Below are positions 46,045-54,530 of a stretch of DNA of 64,000 bases, in pieces. The number at the start of each line of letters is the position of its first letter. Position 1 is the first letter of the stretch. Both the position numbers and the translations under genes were made by a program. Source of the stretch: JBBDMC01 sp963775235 (GTDB taxonomy: Bacteria > Pseudomonadota > Alphaproteobacteria > Rhizobiales > Kaistiaceae). The stretch covers positions 1 through 64,000 of the forward strand of contig CAVZHY010000004.1 of NCBI GenBank assembly GCA_963775235.1. The letters run 5' to 3'. The notes under the pieces were generated by a model. That model had not been told where the DNA came from and did no database searches. It worked only from the letters and a program-made list of their open reading frames with translations.

Positions 46045-48462
46045 ATGGCCAAAGATGCTGTGCAGGTTGCATGGTTTGAGGAAATCGACCGCGATGACGT
46101 CGCCCACGTCGGCGGCAAGAACGCTTCCCTCGGTGAGATGGTCCAAAAGCTCGGAGCCCGCGGCGTTCACGTGCCGCCCGGGTTCGCGACAACCGCCGAC
46201 GCTTATTGGCGCTTTGTCGAAGCCAACGGCCTCGCTCAGCTGATCGCGGCAGCATTGGCTGACCTCGCTGCCGGCAAGGCGACGCTTGCCGAAACCGGTG
46301 AGACACTCCGCCGCGCCTTTGTCAAGGGCGAGTGGCCCGCCGCCACCGCTGCGGCCATAACCAAAGCATACCGCGAGCTCTGCAAGCGGGCCGGCAAGGA
46401 TCAGGTCGAGGTCGCGGTGCGCTCTTCCGCCACCGCCGAGGATCTGCCCGATGCCAGCTTCGCCGGCCAGCAGGAGACCTACCTCAACATCCGCGGCGAA
46501 GCCGCCCTGCTTAACGCCTGCCGCCGCTGCTTCGCCTCGTTATTCACCGACCGCGCCATCGCCTACCGAACGGCGAAGGGCTTCGATCACATGAAGATCG
46601 CCCTGTCGATCGGCGTCCAGCGCATGGTGCGCTCGGACATTGGCGGCTCCGGCGTGATGTTTTCCATCGACACGGAGACCGGCTTCGACAAGGTCGTGCT
46701 GATCGATGCGGCATTCGGTCTAGGCGAAAATGTCGTGCAGGGCGCTGTCGACCCCGACGAATACCAGGTCTTCAAGCCGCTGCTCGCCGACCCCAAACTG
46801 GCGCCTATCATGGAAAAGAAGCGCGGCGAGAAGACCATCAAGATGATTTACGGCGCGTCGGCCGATCGCCCCACTTACAACGTGCCGACCTCGAAGGCCG
46901 AACGCATGGCCTACGTGCTCAACGATGAGGAGATTCTGACGCTTGCCCGGTGGGCGGTCGTCATCGAAGCCCACTACGGCTGCCCGATGGACATGGAGTG
47001 GGCCCAGGACGGAGAGAGTGGCGAGATCTTCATCGTCCAGGCCCGCCCCGAGACCGTGCAGTCGCGCCGCACCGCAACCGCCTTCAAGCGGTACAAGATC
47101 TTGGAGAAAGGCAAGAAGCTGGTCACCGGGCTCTCCATCGGCGACGCGGTGGTCGCCGGGCGGGTGTGCCTCATCGACAGTGCCAGAGACATCGACAAGT
47201 TCGTCGACGGCGCCGTTCTGGTGACCGAAACCACCGATCCCGACTGGGTGCCGATCATGAAGCGCGCCGCGGCAATCGTCACCGACCACGGCGGACGCAC
47301 GTCTCACGCCGCTATCGTCAGCCGCGAGCTCGGCCTGCCGGCGATCGTCGGCACCGGCAACGCCACCCACCTTCTCCACAGCGAGCAAGAGGTGACGGTA
47401 TCGTGCGCCGAGGGCGATCAAGGATTCATCTACGAGGGCGCGGCCAAGTTCGCCGTCGAGGAAGTCGATCTTAGCGGCGTCCCCGCAACCCGCACCAAGG
47501 TCATGCTCAATCTCGGCAACCCCGGCGCAGCGTTCCGCTGGTGGCGCATCCCCGCCGACGGCGTCGGCCTCGCCCGCATGGAGTTCGTGGTTTCCAACCA
47601 CATCCGCATCCATCCCATGGCCCTGATTCACTTCGACACGCTCAAGGACGAGGCAGCCAAGCGCGAAATCGCCGAGTTGACAGCGGGCTATGGCGAGCGA
47701 ACCGAGTACTTCGTCGACCGACTGTCCCGCGGCCTGTCTCGCATCGCCGCCCCGTTCTACCCGAAGCCGGTGATCGTGCGGCTGAGCGACTTCAAGACCA
47801 ACGAGTACGCCGGCCTGATCGGCGGCGCGGAATTTGAGCCCAAGGAAGAGAATCCGATGATCGGCTTCCGCGGTGCCTCGCGCTACTACTCGCCGCGCTA
47901 TCAGGCGGGTTTCGCGCTCGAATGTATGGCGATCCGCCGGCTGCGCAACGACATGGGCTTCAAGAACGTGTTGGTCATGATCCCGTTCTGCCGGTCGACT
48001 CACGAGGCGACCCAGGTGCTCGACGTCATGGCACAAAACGGTCTGAAACGGGGTGAAGACGGGCTCGAGGTCTACGTCATGTGCGAGATTCCCTCCAACG
48101 TCATCCTCGCCAAGCAGTTCGCCGAGTTGTTCGACGGCTTCTCGATCGGCTCGAACGATCTCACTCAGCTCACCCTCGGGGTCGATCGCGATTCAGGCGA
48201 GCTCGCCGCCCTGTTCGATGAGCAAGATCCGGCGGTTGAATGGATGATCGGCAATGTGCTGCAGGAGGCCCACAAGGCGATGGCCAAGGTCGGACTGTGC
48301 GGCCAGGCACCGAGCAATCACCCCGAGTTCGCCGAATTCCTTGTCACCCATGGTATCGACTCGATCTCGGTCACCCCCGATTCGTTCATCGCCGTGAAGC
48401 AGCACGTCGCCACCGCCGAGGCCAGGAAGCAGGGAGCCCAGCGCCGCGCCGCCGGACATTGA
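46045..48462 (+). CDS. ppsA: Phosphoenolpyruvate synthase
   Basis: 805 residues. ATP-grasp N-domain (VAHVGGKNASLGEMVQKLGA, VRSSATAEDLPDASFAGQQE), the swivelling phosphohistidine domain (TDHGGRTSHAAIVSRELGLP, catalytic His), and the C-terminal TIM-barrel (GVGLARMEFVV, GFRGASRYYSPRY, SIGSNDLTQLTLGVDRDS, LCGQAPSNHPEFAEFLV with the catalytic Cys). Converts pyruvate + ATP to PEP + AMP + Pi for gluconeogenesis. ATG 46045 matches the family N-terminus; an upstream in-frame ATG exists. A 438-codon frame antisense is a shadow. Confidence 0.95.
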   Translation: MAKDAVQVAWFEEIDRDDVAHVGGKNASLGEMVQKLGARGVHVPPGFATTADAYWRFVEANGLAQLIAAALADLAAGKATLAETGETLRRAFVKGEWPAATAAAITKAYRELCKRAGKDQVEVAVRSSATAEDLPDASFAGQQETYLNIRGEAALLNACRRCFASLFTDRAIAYRTAKGFDHMKIALSIGVQRMVRSDIGGSGVMFSIDTETGFDKVVLIDAAFGLGENVVQGAVDPDEYQVFKPLLADPKLAPIMEKKRGEKTIKMIYGASADRPTYNVPTSKAERMAYVLNDEEILTLARWAVVIEAHYGCPMDMEWAQDGESGEIFIVQARPETVQSRRTATAFKRYKILEKGKKLVTGLSIGDAVVAGRVCLIDSARDIDKFVDGAVLVTETTDPDWVPIMKRAAAIVTDHGGRTSHAAIVSRELGLPAIVGTGNATHLLHSEQEVTVSCAEGDQGFIYEGAAKFAVEEVDLSGVPATRTKVMLNLGNPGAAFRWWRIPADGVGLARMEFVVSNHIRIHPMALIHFDTLKDEAAKREIAELTAGYGERTEYFVDRLSRGLSRIAAPFYPKPVIVRLSDFKTNEYAGLIGGAEFEPKEENPMIGFRGASRYYSPRYQAGFALECMAIRRLRNDMGFKNVLVMIPFCRSTHEATQVLDVMAQNGLKRGEDGLEVYVMCEIPSNVILAKQFAELFDGFSIGSNDLTQLTLGVDRDSGELAALFDEQDPAVEWMIGNVLQEAHKAMAKVGLCGQAPSNHPEFAEFLVTHGIDSISVTPDSFIAVKQHVATAEARKQGAQRRAAGH

Positions 48463-48570
48463 GCTGGCCAATGATCGCGTGGGATAGTCGCCAGCAACAC
48501 ACCGAAGGCCCACGCGTCAGCACGGGAGCGACGTAGCAGCTTGGCGAGCTCGTTCTCATAGATCGCGCTC

Positions 48571-48783
48571 ATGGATCGCGGCGGGCTCGATGCCCTGATC
48601 GCTGCGCTGGCCACGCACGGCTACCGGGTGGTCGGGCCGACTGTTCGCGACCAGGCGATCGTCTACGACGACATCCACGGCACCGCCGATCTGCCGGTCG
48701 GCTGGACCGACGTACAGGACGGCGGCCGCCACCGCCTCAAGCGCCGTGGCGCCGAGGCCGGCGACGACGGCGTATTCGGCTGA
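48571..48783 (+). pseudogene. Fragment of sulfhydrogenase beta / 4Fe-4S subunit
   Basis: The first ~60 codons (MDRGGLDALIAALATHGYRV, VGPTVRDQAIVYDD, LPVGWTDVQDGGRHRLKRR) match the N-terminus of HydB-like 4Fe-4S dicluster subunits of NAD(P)-dependent hydrogenase/sulfhydrogenase. It ends with a stop after LKRRGAEAGDDGVFG; the iron-sulfur domains are absent. A deletion joined it to the following SpoIIAA-like fragment. Confidence 0.65.
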
Positions 48784-48829
48784 AAGCGCTCCCACCGGCA
48801 AGACCTCGCCGGCATCAGCCTCGTGTGCT

Positions 48830-49051
48830 TGTGATGACGGCGCCCTTGAAGCGCTGCGGGACGATGGCGCGTTTGGATTGAAACATTGGCATGAATTCAA
48901 CCGCGTCGCTGTGGTTGCCGATCAAGCGTGGCTGCGCGCTTCCATCAGCATGTTCGCGCCGTTCACTCCCGCGACCGTGCGGCTCTTCGGCCTGTCGGAA
49001 TTGCCCGCCGCAAAGGACTGGATCGTACCGGCAAAACAGGCAGGCGCCTGA
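48830..49051 (+). pseudogene. C-terminal fragment of SpoIIAA-like (STAS/SEC14-type) protein
   Basis: FGLKHWHEFNRVAVVADQAW, RASISMFAPFTPATVRLFGL and SELPAAKDWI are the C-terminal half of the small SpoIIAA-like family. The N-terminal half is missing; the frame upstream belongs to unrelated DNA. No start codon of its own. Confidence 0.6.
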
Positions 49052-49172
49052 CGGTGCTTTTCTGCGCCGATAGCCCATGCCTATACTTACCGGCGGCAAG
49101 CCCGTGTCCGGACATGGAGGGCCGCTTTGGAATCTCGCGAGGAGTTCGCTCGGCAAAGGCCAGCAGCACCGT

Positions 49173-49934
49173 ATGCTGCGCGAAACGACAGCGCCGAATT
49201 TCCTCGATTCGTCCCTTGAGTGGCGGCGCCTCTTTTCCGAAATCTGGGGGACGTTTCTTCTCGTCGTGGTCGCCGCAGGCGCGGACGTGGTAGCGGCCAA
49301 AAGCAGCGGCGCGGTGACGCTCGGCATGGCCGTCGTGGCTCCCGGCCTGATGGTGATGGTCATCATCTACTTCATGGGCACTGTGAGCGGCGCGCATCTC
49401 AATCCGGCCGTCACCCTCGCCTTTGCCGTGCGTGGGAATTTTCCCTGGAGCCGGGTGCCCGGCTACGTCCTGGCGCAGATCGCGGGCGGCGTTGCGGCGG
49501 CAATCTTTCTTCGCGTCATGTTCGGAACGATCGGCAACCTCGGCGCCACCTTGCCGGGCACGGACGTGAGTGCCGTGCAGGCGCTCGCCATGGAGGTGCT
49601 GCTCACTACCGGCCTGGTGAACACGATTCTGGGTACCGCATCGGGCGCCCGCAATATCGGCACCAACGGCGCCGTGGCGGTCGGCGCTTACATTGCGCTT
49701 GCTGGCCTGTGGGCCGCGCCGATCAGCGGTGCTTCAATGAACCCGGTGCGCTCGCTGGCTCCCGACCTGCTCATTGGCGACTTTTCCGCGGCATGGATCC
49801 ATTTGATCGGCCCGCTTGTTGGAGCGATGATCGCCGTTGCGTTCGAGTGGATACTGAAGGGCCCGCCGACGACCACCGGGACGATTGCGGCGCAGGGCAC
49901 ACTGGAGGGCGATGAGGCCGCTCCACTCCCATAG
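49173..49934 (+). CDS. Aquaporin / MIP family channel
   Basis: 253 residues from ATG 49173 (an upstream ATG at 49077 adds a non-homologous extension). Six helices and two half-helices with SGAHLNPAVTLAFAVRGNFP (first NPA) and GASMNPVRSLAPDLL (second motif NPV, a common variant in this subgroup). The aromatic/arginine filter arginine is in NPVRSL. Water or small neutral solute channel in the inner membrane; in stress islands of this type it accompanies Usp and PEP synthase genes. Confidence 0.9.
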   Translation: MLRETTAPNFLDSSLEWRRLFSEIWGTFLLVVVAAGADVVAAKSSGAVTLGMAVVAPGLMVMVIIYFMGTVSGAHLNPAVTLAFAVRGNFPWSRVPGYVLAQIAGGVAAAIFLRVMFGTIGNLGATLPGTDVSAVQALAMEVLLTTGLVNTILGTASGARNIGTNGAVAVGAYIALAGLWAAPISGASMNPVRSLAPDLLIGDFSAAWIHLIGPLVGAMIAVAFEWILKGPPTTTGTIAAQGTLEGDEAAPLP

Positions 49935-49957
49935 CCGCAGGACGCGAGGCCCGGCTC

Positions 49958-50480
49958 CTATTGCGCTGCGATGTCGTGAGCGTGGACATCGTGCGCCGAG
50001 TGTGCGCGCAGAACCTCCAGTGCCGTTTCTTCCTCCTTGGCGCTGCGCACATTCACCCAGAGCAGCAATCCGCCGTGCGCCAGCTGCTCCTGAACGCGTG
50101 CCGCGTGTTGTTCATGCATGACCCGGCTGAGGGCGGCGCCAATCAAACCCCCGGTGCCTGCCGCGACGAGGACGGGCAAAAGGGCGCCGACCCCGAAGAG
50201 CACGAGGGCTCCGACCGATGCGAGGATCGGGGCTGGCAGATAATCCATCTCCAGCCGGGATACCCGCGAAAAAAAAAGTGCCCCGCGGCACGTTCGGATC
50301 GTCCTCGACGTCCTTCACCTGCTGGTAGCGGTGGCCGATCTTCTCCGCCACGGCCGCCTCGCTGGCCAGCAGCGAGAATGCGGCGCGATCAAACCCTCGC
50401 GTTTCGAGCGCGTAGACCGCACTGTCAAGGGATTTGGTGTCATCAAACACGGCGACCACTTCTCGAATAGTCTCAGCCAT
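49958..50480 (-). pseudogene. General-stress-like membrane protein, homopolymer frameshift
   Basis: ATG 50480 (GAGGAAA upstream) gives MAETIREVVAVFDDTKSLDS and FDRAAFSLLASEAAVAEKIG, an alpha/beta domain like the DUF1269/YflT general-stress group. At a run of nine T on the coding strand (50277-50269) the frame is lost; the other frame continues MDYLPAPILASVGALVLFGV, a glycine-rich membrane segment and LLLWVNVRSAKEEETALEVL. Eight T would restore one 174-residue frame. Sequencing error or transcriptional slippage are alternatives to inactivation. Confidence 0.7.
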
Positions 50481-50749
50481 CGGGGCGTTTCCTCGGTTTG
50501 TGGGTCGTCGGAAGAGAGCGCGGACAATTCCGAAGCGTGCCGGGCGATTTGCTCGTCTTCCTGAGAGGGCGGATCGGCACAGGCCAGCCGTGCGTCGCGC
50601 AGCCAGATTCGCGCTGCACCAACATGGGCCCATATCGCCACCGGCCGAGGCGCCTCGGTTGCGATTCTGTGGCGCTCGCCGAGTTCGCTTGCCGTCGCTT
50701 CAAGCGGATCTCGATGGACATTCGGTGTCGGCGCGTCATCATTGGGCAT
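50481..50749 (-). CDS. Hypothetical protein following the Usp gene
   Basis: From ATG 50749, about 90 residues (RPVAIWAHVGAARIWLRDAR, DEQIARHASELSALSS) before the frame enters the next gene; the native end is therefore probably lost by a shift near 50490 or overlaps. It begins inside the last 11 bases of the Usp gene, indicating coupling. No family known. Confidence 0.35.
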
Positions 50750-51800
50750 GAGTTGGAAGCCGAAGAGGCGTGTGACGCGTCATGGCCGCTTGGCGCTGTG
50801 CCAAGTGCGTCGGATGACGACGAACGATCAGCAAGGGGACGGTCGCGTGCGCGATCAGATAGGTCGCAACGCTGCCGAAGGGGACGTCCCAGCGCCGCGC
50901 GCGCCCATGCGCTGCAATCAAGATCAGGTCGGGCGCCTCTTCGGCAATTGCTCGGATAAGGCCGGTGCGAACGTCTGCGCCGCGCAAGAGCAGCGTCCGA
51001 ACCGAAAAGCCGCTGTTCACGTGTGCGCGGATCCGATCCAGGTATTCTTGGCCGACGCGCTCATTGCGCTGAATGAGTTGTTCGCGCAATTCAATCGCTT
51101 CGCTTTCAAGCGGGCCGGCTTCGGTCAACTCCGGGATGGGGACGACATGAACGAGAACGAGTTCCGCACGCTCCGCCCGGGCCAGACGGATCGCCAGAGG
51201 GAGCACGCTCTCCGCGTGCGATGATCCGTCCAACGGCACCAGGAGCCGATGGTAATGGACCGGATCGGCGGTTGTGCAGCTGGACGGGATAAGCAGCAGC
51301 GAGCCATCGACACGGTCTATCAGTTTTTGTGCTGTGCTTCCCAGGCCCCACTCCGTCACCCCGCTGTCCCCGTGCGTGCAAAGCGCCGTGAGTTCGACAT
51401 CGTGATTACGGATCCAGAGACTGATCTGGTCGGCGGCCGTGCCTTCAATTACTTCTGCTTCGATGTGTTCAACTTCTCGTCGACGTCCCTCTACCAGCCT
51501 CCCAACGTCATTCTTCGCCTCGCGCAGGCGAATATCCCATTCGACCGGATCCACCGGAACAGCATGTGCGGGCTTCGCCTCAAGCACCCGAAGGAATGTA
51601 ACTGGAGATCCCAGCGCTGCGGCAACCGTCAAAGCGTGTGGGATGACCTTCTCGGCGAATCCCGACGCATCCACACAAGCCGCAATCCGGCGAACCCCCT
51701 GCCTGCTAATCAGCCCCTCTCTGGTCGTTTTCTCAAAATCTGCATCGCCATCTGCGCTACTGTCCACAGCAGACGGCGGGGATTCGATGGGAATCGGCAT
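50739..51800 (-). CDS. Tandem universal stress protein (UspA x2)
   Basis: 353 residues with two Usp folds: domain 1 (~35-175, IAACVDASGFAEKVIPHALT) and domain 2 (~185-330, LLVPLDGSSHAESVLPLAIR, LILIAAHGRARRWDVPFGSV, LLIVRR). The second domain has the G-2x-G-9x-G(S/T)-like ATP loop as GRARRWDVPFGS, only partly matching, so ATP binding is uncertain. Double-domain Usps respond to hypoxia, starvation and energy stress. Upstream is 400 bases of non-coding DNA. Confidence 0.9.
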   Translation of the reverse strand: MPIPIESPPSAVDSSADGDADFEKTTREGLISRQGVRRIAACVDASGFAEKVIPHALTVAAALGSPVTFLRVLEAKPAHAVPVDPVEWDIRLREAKNDVGRLVEGRRREVEHIEAEVIEGTAADQISLWIRNHDVELTALCTHGDSGVTEWGLGSTAQKLIDRVDGSLLLIPSSCTTADPVHYHRLLVPLDGSSHAESVLPLAIRLARAERAELVLVHVVPIPELTEAGPLESEAIELREQLIQRNERVGQEYLDRIRAHVNSGFSVRTLLLRGADVRTGLIRAIAEEAPDLILIAAHGRARRWDVPFGSVATYLIAHATVPLLIVRRHPTHLAQRQAAMTRHTPLRLPTHAQ

Positions 51801-52211
51801 GGGCCGCGCTCCCGGCGTTCGATCTGGGTCGACCGAGTTCTTGGAGACTCGGGGCCGCTAAACCGTGGCATCTGTCACCCTTCAGGGATCGTCCCAGATG
51901 ACCAACGCGTCAGCGTCTCTTGTCGAGAATAACAAATGTATCACGCCAAAGCAGCCGCCACAGGAAGTCGCCGCTTTTGAGCACGGTGCGCTGGACAATG
52001 GCTGACCGTGTGGGCCTCTGTTGGGCAGTCCTGCCGAAACAGGTGTTCGCCCCGGTCGCGTATATCATGACATCGGTTTCGGACCCGCGCTCGCATTCTT
52101 GACGTCCGGGACCAAGGCTCAGTCCCTCTTCTCGCAGCGGAAACTACGGCACAGCAACTACGACTCGGGTCGCGAGGCTCACGAGCTTTTGCGACACCCG
52201 AAGAAATCGGG
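51801..52211. other. Intergenic, Usp promoter side
   Basis: 411 bases between the Usp start and the end of a transfer-protein fragment. No gene. The minus strand near 51900-51930 is AT-richer and may hold the Usp promoter. Confidence 0.4.
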
Positions 52212-52631
52212 CTATAGGTGCCTGAAGGCCGACACAACGCCCGCAGCGGCCAAGGCCCGCTGCTCGACCGGGACGCGTGCCAGCGGGTTGAAACCGACCG
52301 GATATTCCGTGTCAGCGACGTTGAGGTAACAGACTTGGTTGGTGCGATTCGGTGGGATTGCGTCGATGATCGCCTCAGCCAAGTCGCCGTGCGGGTCGAG
52401 CACGGCGACGCCTTCCCCCGCCATGATGTCGGCCATGGCCAAATTGAACAGGATCGTGCTTTTCCCCGATCCTGACTTGCCCGCGAGGAAAACGTGTCGC
52501 TCCCGCTCTGAGCGGGAGAGCGACACGCTTCCGCCCGTGGTGGTCTCAGCAATAATGGGTTGGTGTTCCGGCTGCATATGCCCGGGCAGCTCCCGGTGCG
52601 AAGCACCGCTCGCGAAAGCGGGGCCGGCCAA
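52212..52631 (-). pseudogene. N-terminal fragment of TraG/VirD4-like conjugation ATPase
   Basis: 139 codons. HVFLAGKSGSGKSTILFN is Walker A, AVLDPHGDLAEAIIDAIPP a typical segment of type IV secretion coupling-type/DUF87 ATPases, and VADTEYPVGFNPLARV follows as usual. The reading stops at SAFRHL where family members continue for several hundred residues. A remnant of a conjugative or island-transfer module. Confidence 0.7.
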
Positions 52632-52907
52632 TCGTGCCGTCGACTCGCGTGTGGAGAAAGCGAGCCGCAGCTGGCCCGCCTGGCTGCCTATGGTGGAGCT
52701 AGCCTCGCGTGACGCGTCTAACCTTGATCCCTCCGGGCCGTCAGATGTGATCGTTTTTCAACGACTTAGCGACCGCCTGTTGGCGGCGACCCGGTAGACA
52801 GCGAGACGCGGATGGGGCACCGCGCGGCCGCTTCTGTGTCGCGGGACCATTGGCAGCCTACCCTCGGCCTGACAAACGTTCGTCTTGACCTGATCAAACA
52901 CCCGACC
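52632..52907. other. Intergenic remnant DNA
   Basis: No supported gene between the TraG-like fragment and the small frameshifted gene. Confidence 0.4.
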
Positions 52908-53155
52908 TCACTTGTTTGCAAATTCGTCGGGGCTTTCTATGATCGGATCGCTCATGATTTTCTCGATGAACTGAATGGCGGCGGCGGACGATTGGGTTGT
53001 CCGGCCCCGCTGGAGATCATCGAAAGAGCGGGTCAGAATGTTGCGGATGTCGTCGGGATCGAGAACCCGTTCTGGCCAAGCATCTGAAGCAGGCGTTGGA
53101 GAATGACACCAATCGCCAGGGCCGCACCATCTGTTGAGTCTGCGCGTGCAATCAT
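52908..53155 (-). pseudogene. Small hypothetical protein, frameshifted
   Basis: ATG 53155 has GAGGGAGGGA upstream. The first frame reads MIARADSTDGAALAIGVILQ, then near 53075 the frame shifts to VLDPDDIRNILTRSFDDLQR and ends IESPDEFANK. Together about 82 residues, helical and acidic. No family known. Confidence 0.45.
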
Positions 53156-53342
53156 CGCAATCCCTCCCTCTCGACAAACGTAGCGAATGGCGCCGGCTAT
53201 GTGAAATGCAAAGCCAGGTTCGTATTCCCTTGATGACCCAGGCCTCAATACGATCGAGTGGCGCGGGAGGTGGCGGGTGGCGCTTGGACCCACGTTGAAC
53301 CCCTTGTCGGCCGGCGCGGCGGCAGCTGACGGCCGACAAACA

Positions 53343-53567
53343 TCACGACACTCCAACAGCATCCATCGCCTGGAATGTCCGCAGAAGCGCGTAACGGTTG
53401 GACGCGTAGTGAAGCTCCTGCAGCTGGCTAAGTTGGCGAACGTGCGTGGCCAGCAACTTTTCATAATGTGACTTTGATTTATAAAATCGCGGAACGTCAG
53501 TCGGCCATTTGTCGAGGTCGACCTTCGTGCCATCCGGAATACGAAAGTCCGACGAGTTGATCTTCAT
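53343..53567 (-). pseudogene. N-terminal fragment of polyphosphate kinase 2
   Basis: VDLDKWPTDVPRFYKSKSHY, EKLLATHVRQLSQLQELHYA and SNRYALLRTFQAMDAVG match the first 70 residues of PPK2, just up to the Walker A (normally AMDAAGKDG). The frame then ends VS-stop; lid and kinase core are gone. Intact PPK2 uses polyphosphate to make nucleoside triphosphates, often in the same stress clusters as Usp and N-ATPase genes. Confidence 0.75.
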
Positions 53568-53639
53568 TTCAGGCCCTCAACTTGTTCCGGGCTCGGCTTC
53601 AACGCCTCCTGCCGGCCTGGCGCCTCACCTACGCGAAAT

Positions 53640-54530
53640 CTACCGTGCACCGACCAGCTCCTCAAAACCCGCGATCACGTCGAACAGTTCCTCATCGATG
53701 CCACTCTGGCGCAAACGGTGGAATGTTCCTTTGAGGTCCTCCAACAATTCATCGATATTCTTGTCGGCGCGCTGCATCGCGGCGAGGCGGCTCGCGTTTT
53801 CGCTCGCGAGAGATTCGGCACATGCCTGAAAGAGCGAGATGAAGAGATGCTCGCGGATGAGGGCGCGCAAGGTCGTGACGCTGTCGCCGATGATCTCGGG
53901 TAAGTTCTTCGCCGGCCAGGGGAGTTCGGCCAACTCGCGGCGCCAGTTTTCGTCCAGCGGGAGCAGTCGCTGACTGACAGGCGCGTAGCCCGTGTCGGAT
54001 GTGGGGCGGTTGTGGAAGAGGTGGAGTTCGATGCCTTTAGCTTGGTGATCGTGCGTCTCGATCTCAATGAGAATCCGGCCGACGAGCGGGGCGATGGCCT
54101 TGACGGAAATCGGCACGGTGAAGAGCTCCATTAGCGGCACAGCGGCGTCTGCCAAGCGCGCGTGGACCCGCTCACCAACCGCCCAGACCCGGTGTTTGCC
54201 GGGTAGGTTCGCGAGGGCCGTGATGGCATGCTCGGCGATCACCTCGTTGAATTGGCCAACCAGTCCCTGATCGGAACCGAACACAACGGCACCTATCGCA
54301 CCCTTATCAGACTGTCCTGTGCGTCCTGCTATTGATGCCGACGGCGCGGTTTCGCGAAGGCACACGCTCAAGCCTAGTTCCACGGTCCGATAGTAGTCGG
54401 CCAACGCGCGCACGGACCTCTCGTACTGTCCGATACTCGACGCGGCCAAGGCTTTCATCGTGCGGACGACGGACTGGAGTTCCCCCGCGCTGTCGATTTT
54501 TCGGCGCAAACTCGCCGTGGTCTCGCTCAT
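53640..54530 (-). CDS. atpG: N-ATPase gamma subunit
   Basis: 296 residues. The N-terminal helix SLRRKIDSAGELQSVVRTMK and C-terminal helix (ASENASRLAAMQRADKNIDE, then LRQSGIDEELFDVIAGFEEL) form the rotor coiled-coil; GSDQGLVGQFNEVI is the conserved loop of the Rossmann part. Divergent from ordinary F1 gamma, as in N-type ATPases. Last gene of the operon; its start overlaps the atpA stop. Confidence 0.92.
   Translation of the reverse strand: MSETTASLRRKIDSAGELQSVVRTMKALAASSIGQYERSVRALADYYRTVELGLSVCLRETAPSASIAGRTGQSDKGAIGAVVFGSDQGLVGQFNEVIAEHAITALANLPGKHRVWAVGERVHARLADAAVPLMELFTVPISVKAIAPLVGRILIEIETHDHQAKGIELHLFHNRPTSDTGYAPVSQRLLPLDENWRRELAELPWPAKNLPEIIGDSVTTLRALIREHLFISLFQACAESLASENASRLAAMQRADKNIDELLEDLKGTFHRLRQSGIDEELFDVIAGFEELVGAR

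Noticed and set aside
46720..48036. 438-codon frame antisense to PEP synthase
   Set aside because: High-GC shadow frame; histidine/arginine-rich with no domain, while the opposite strand encodes a complete enzyme.
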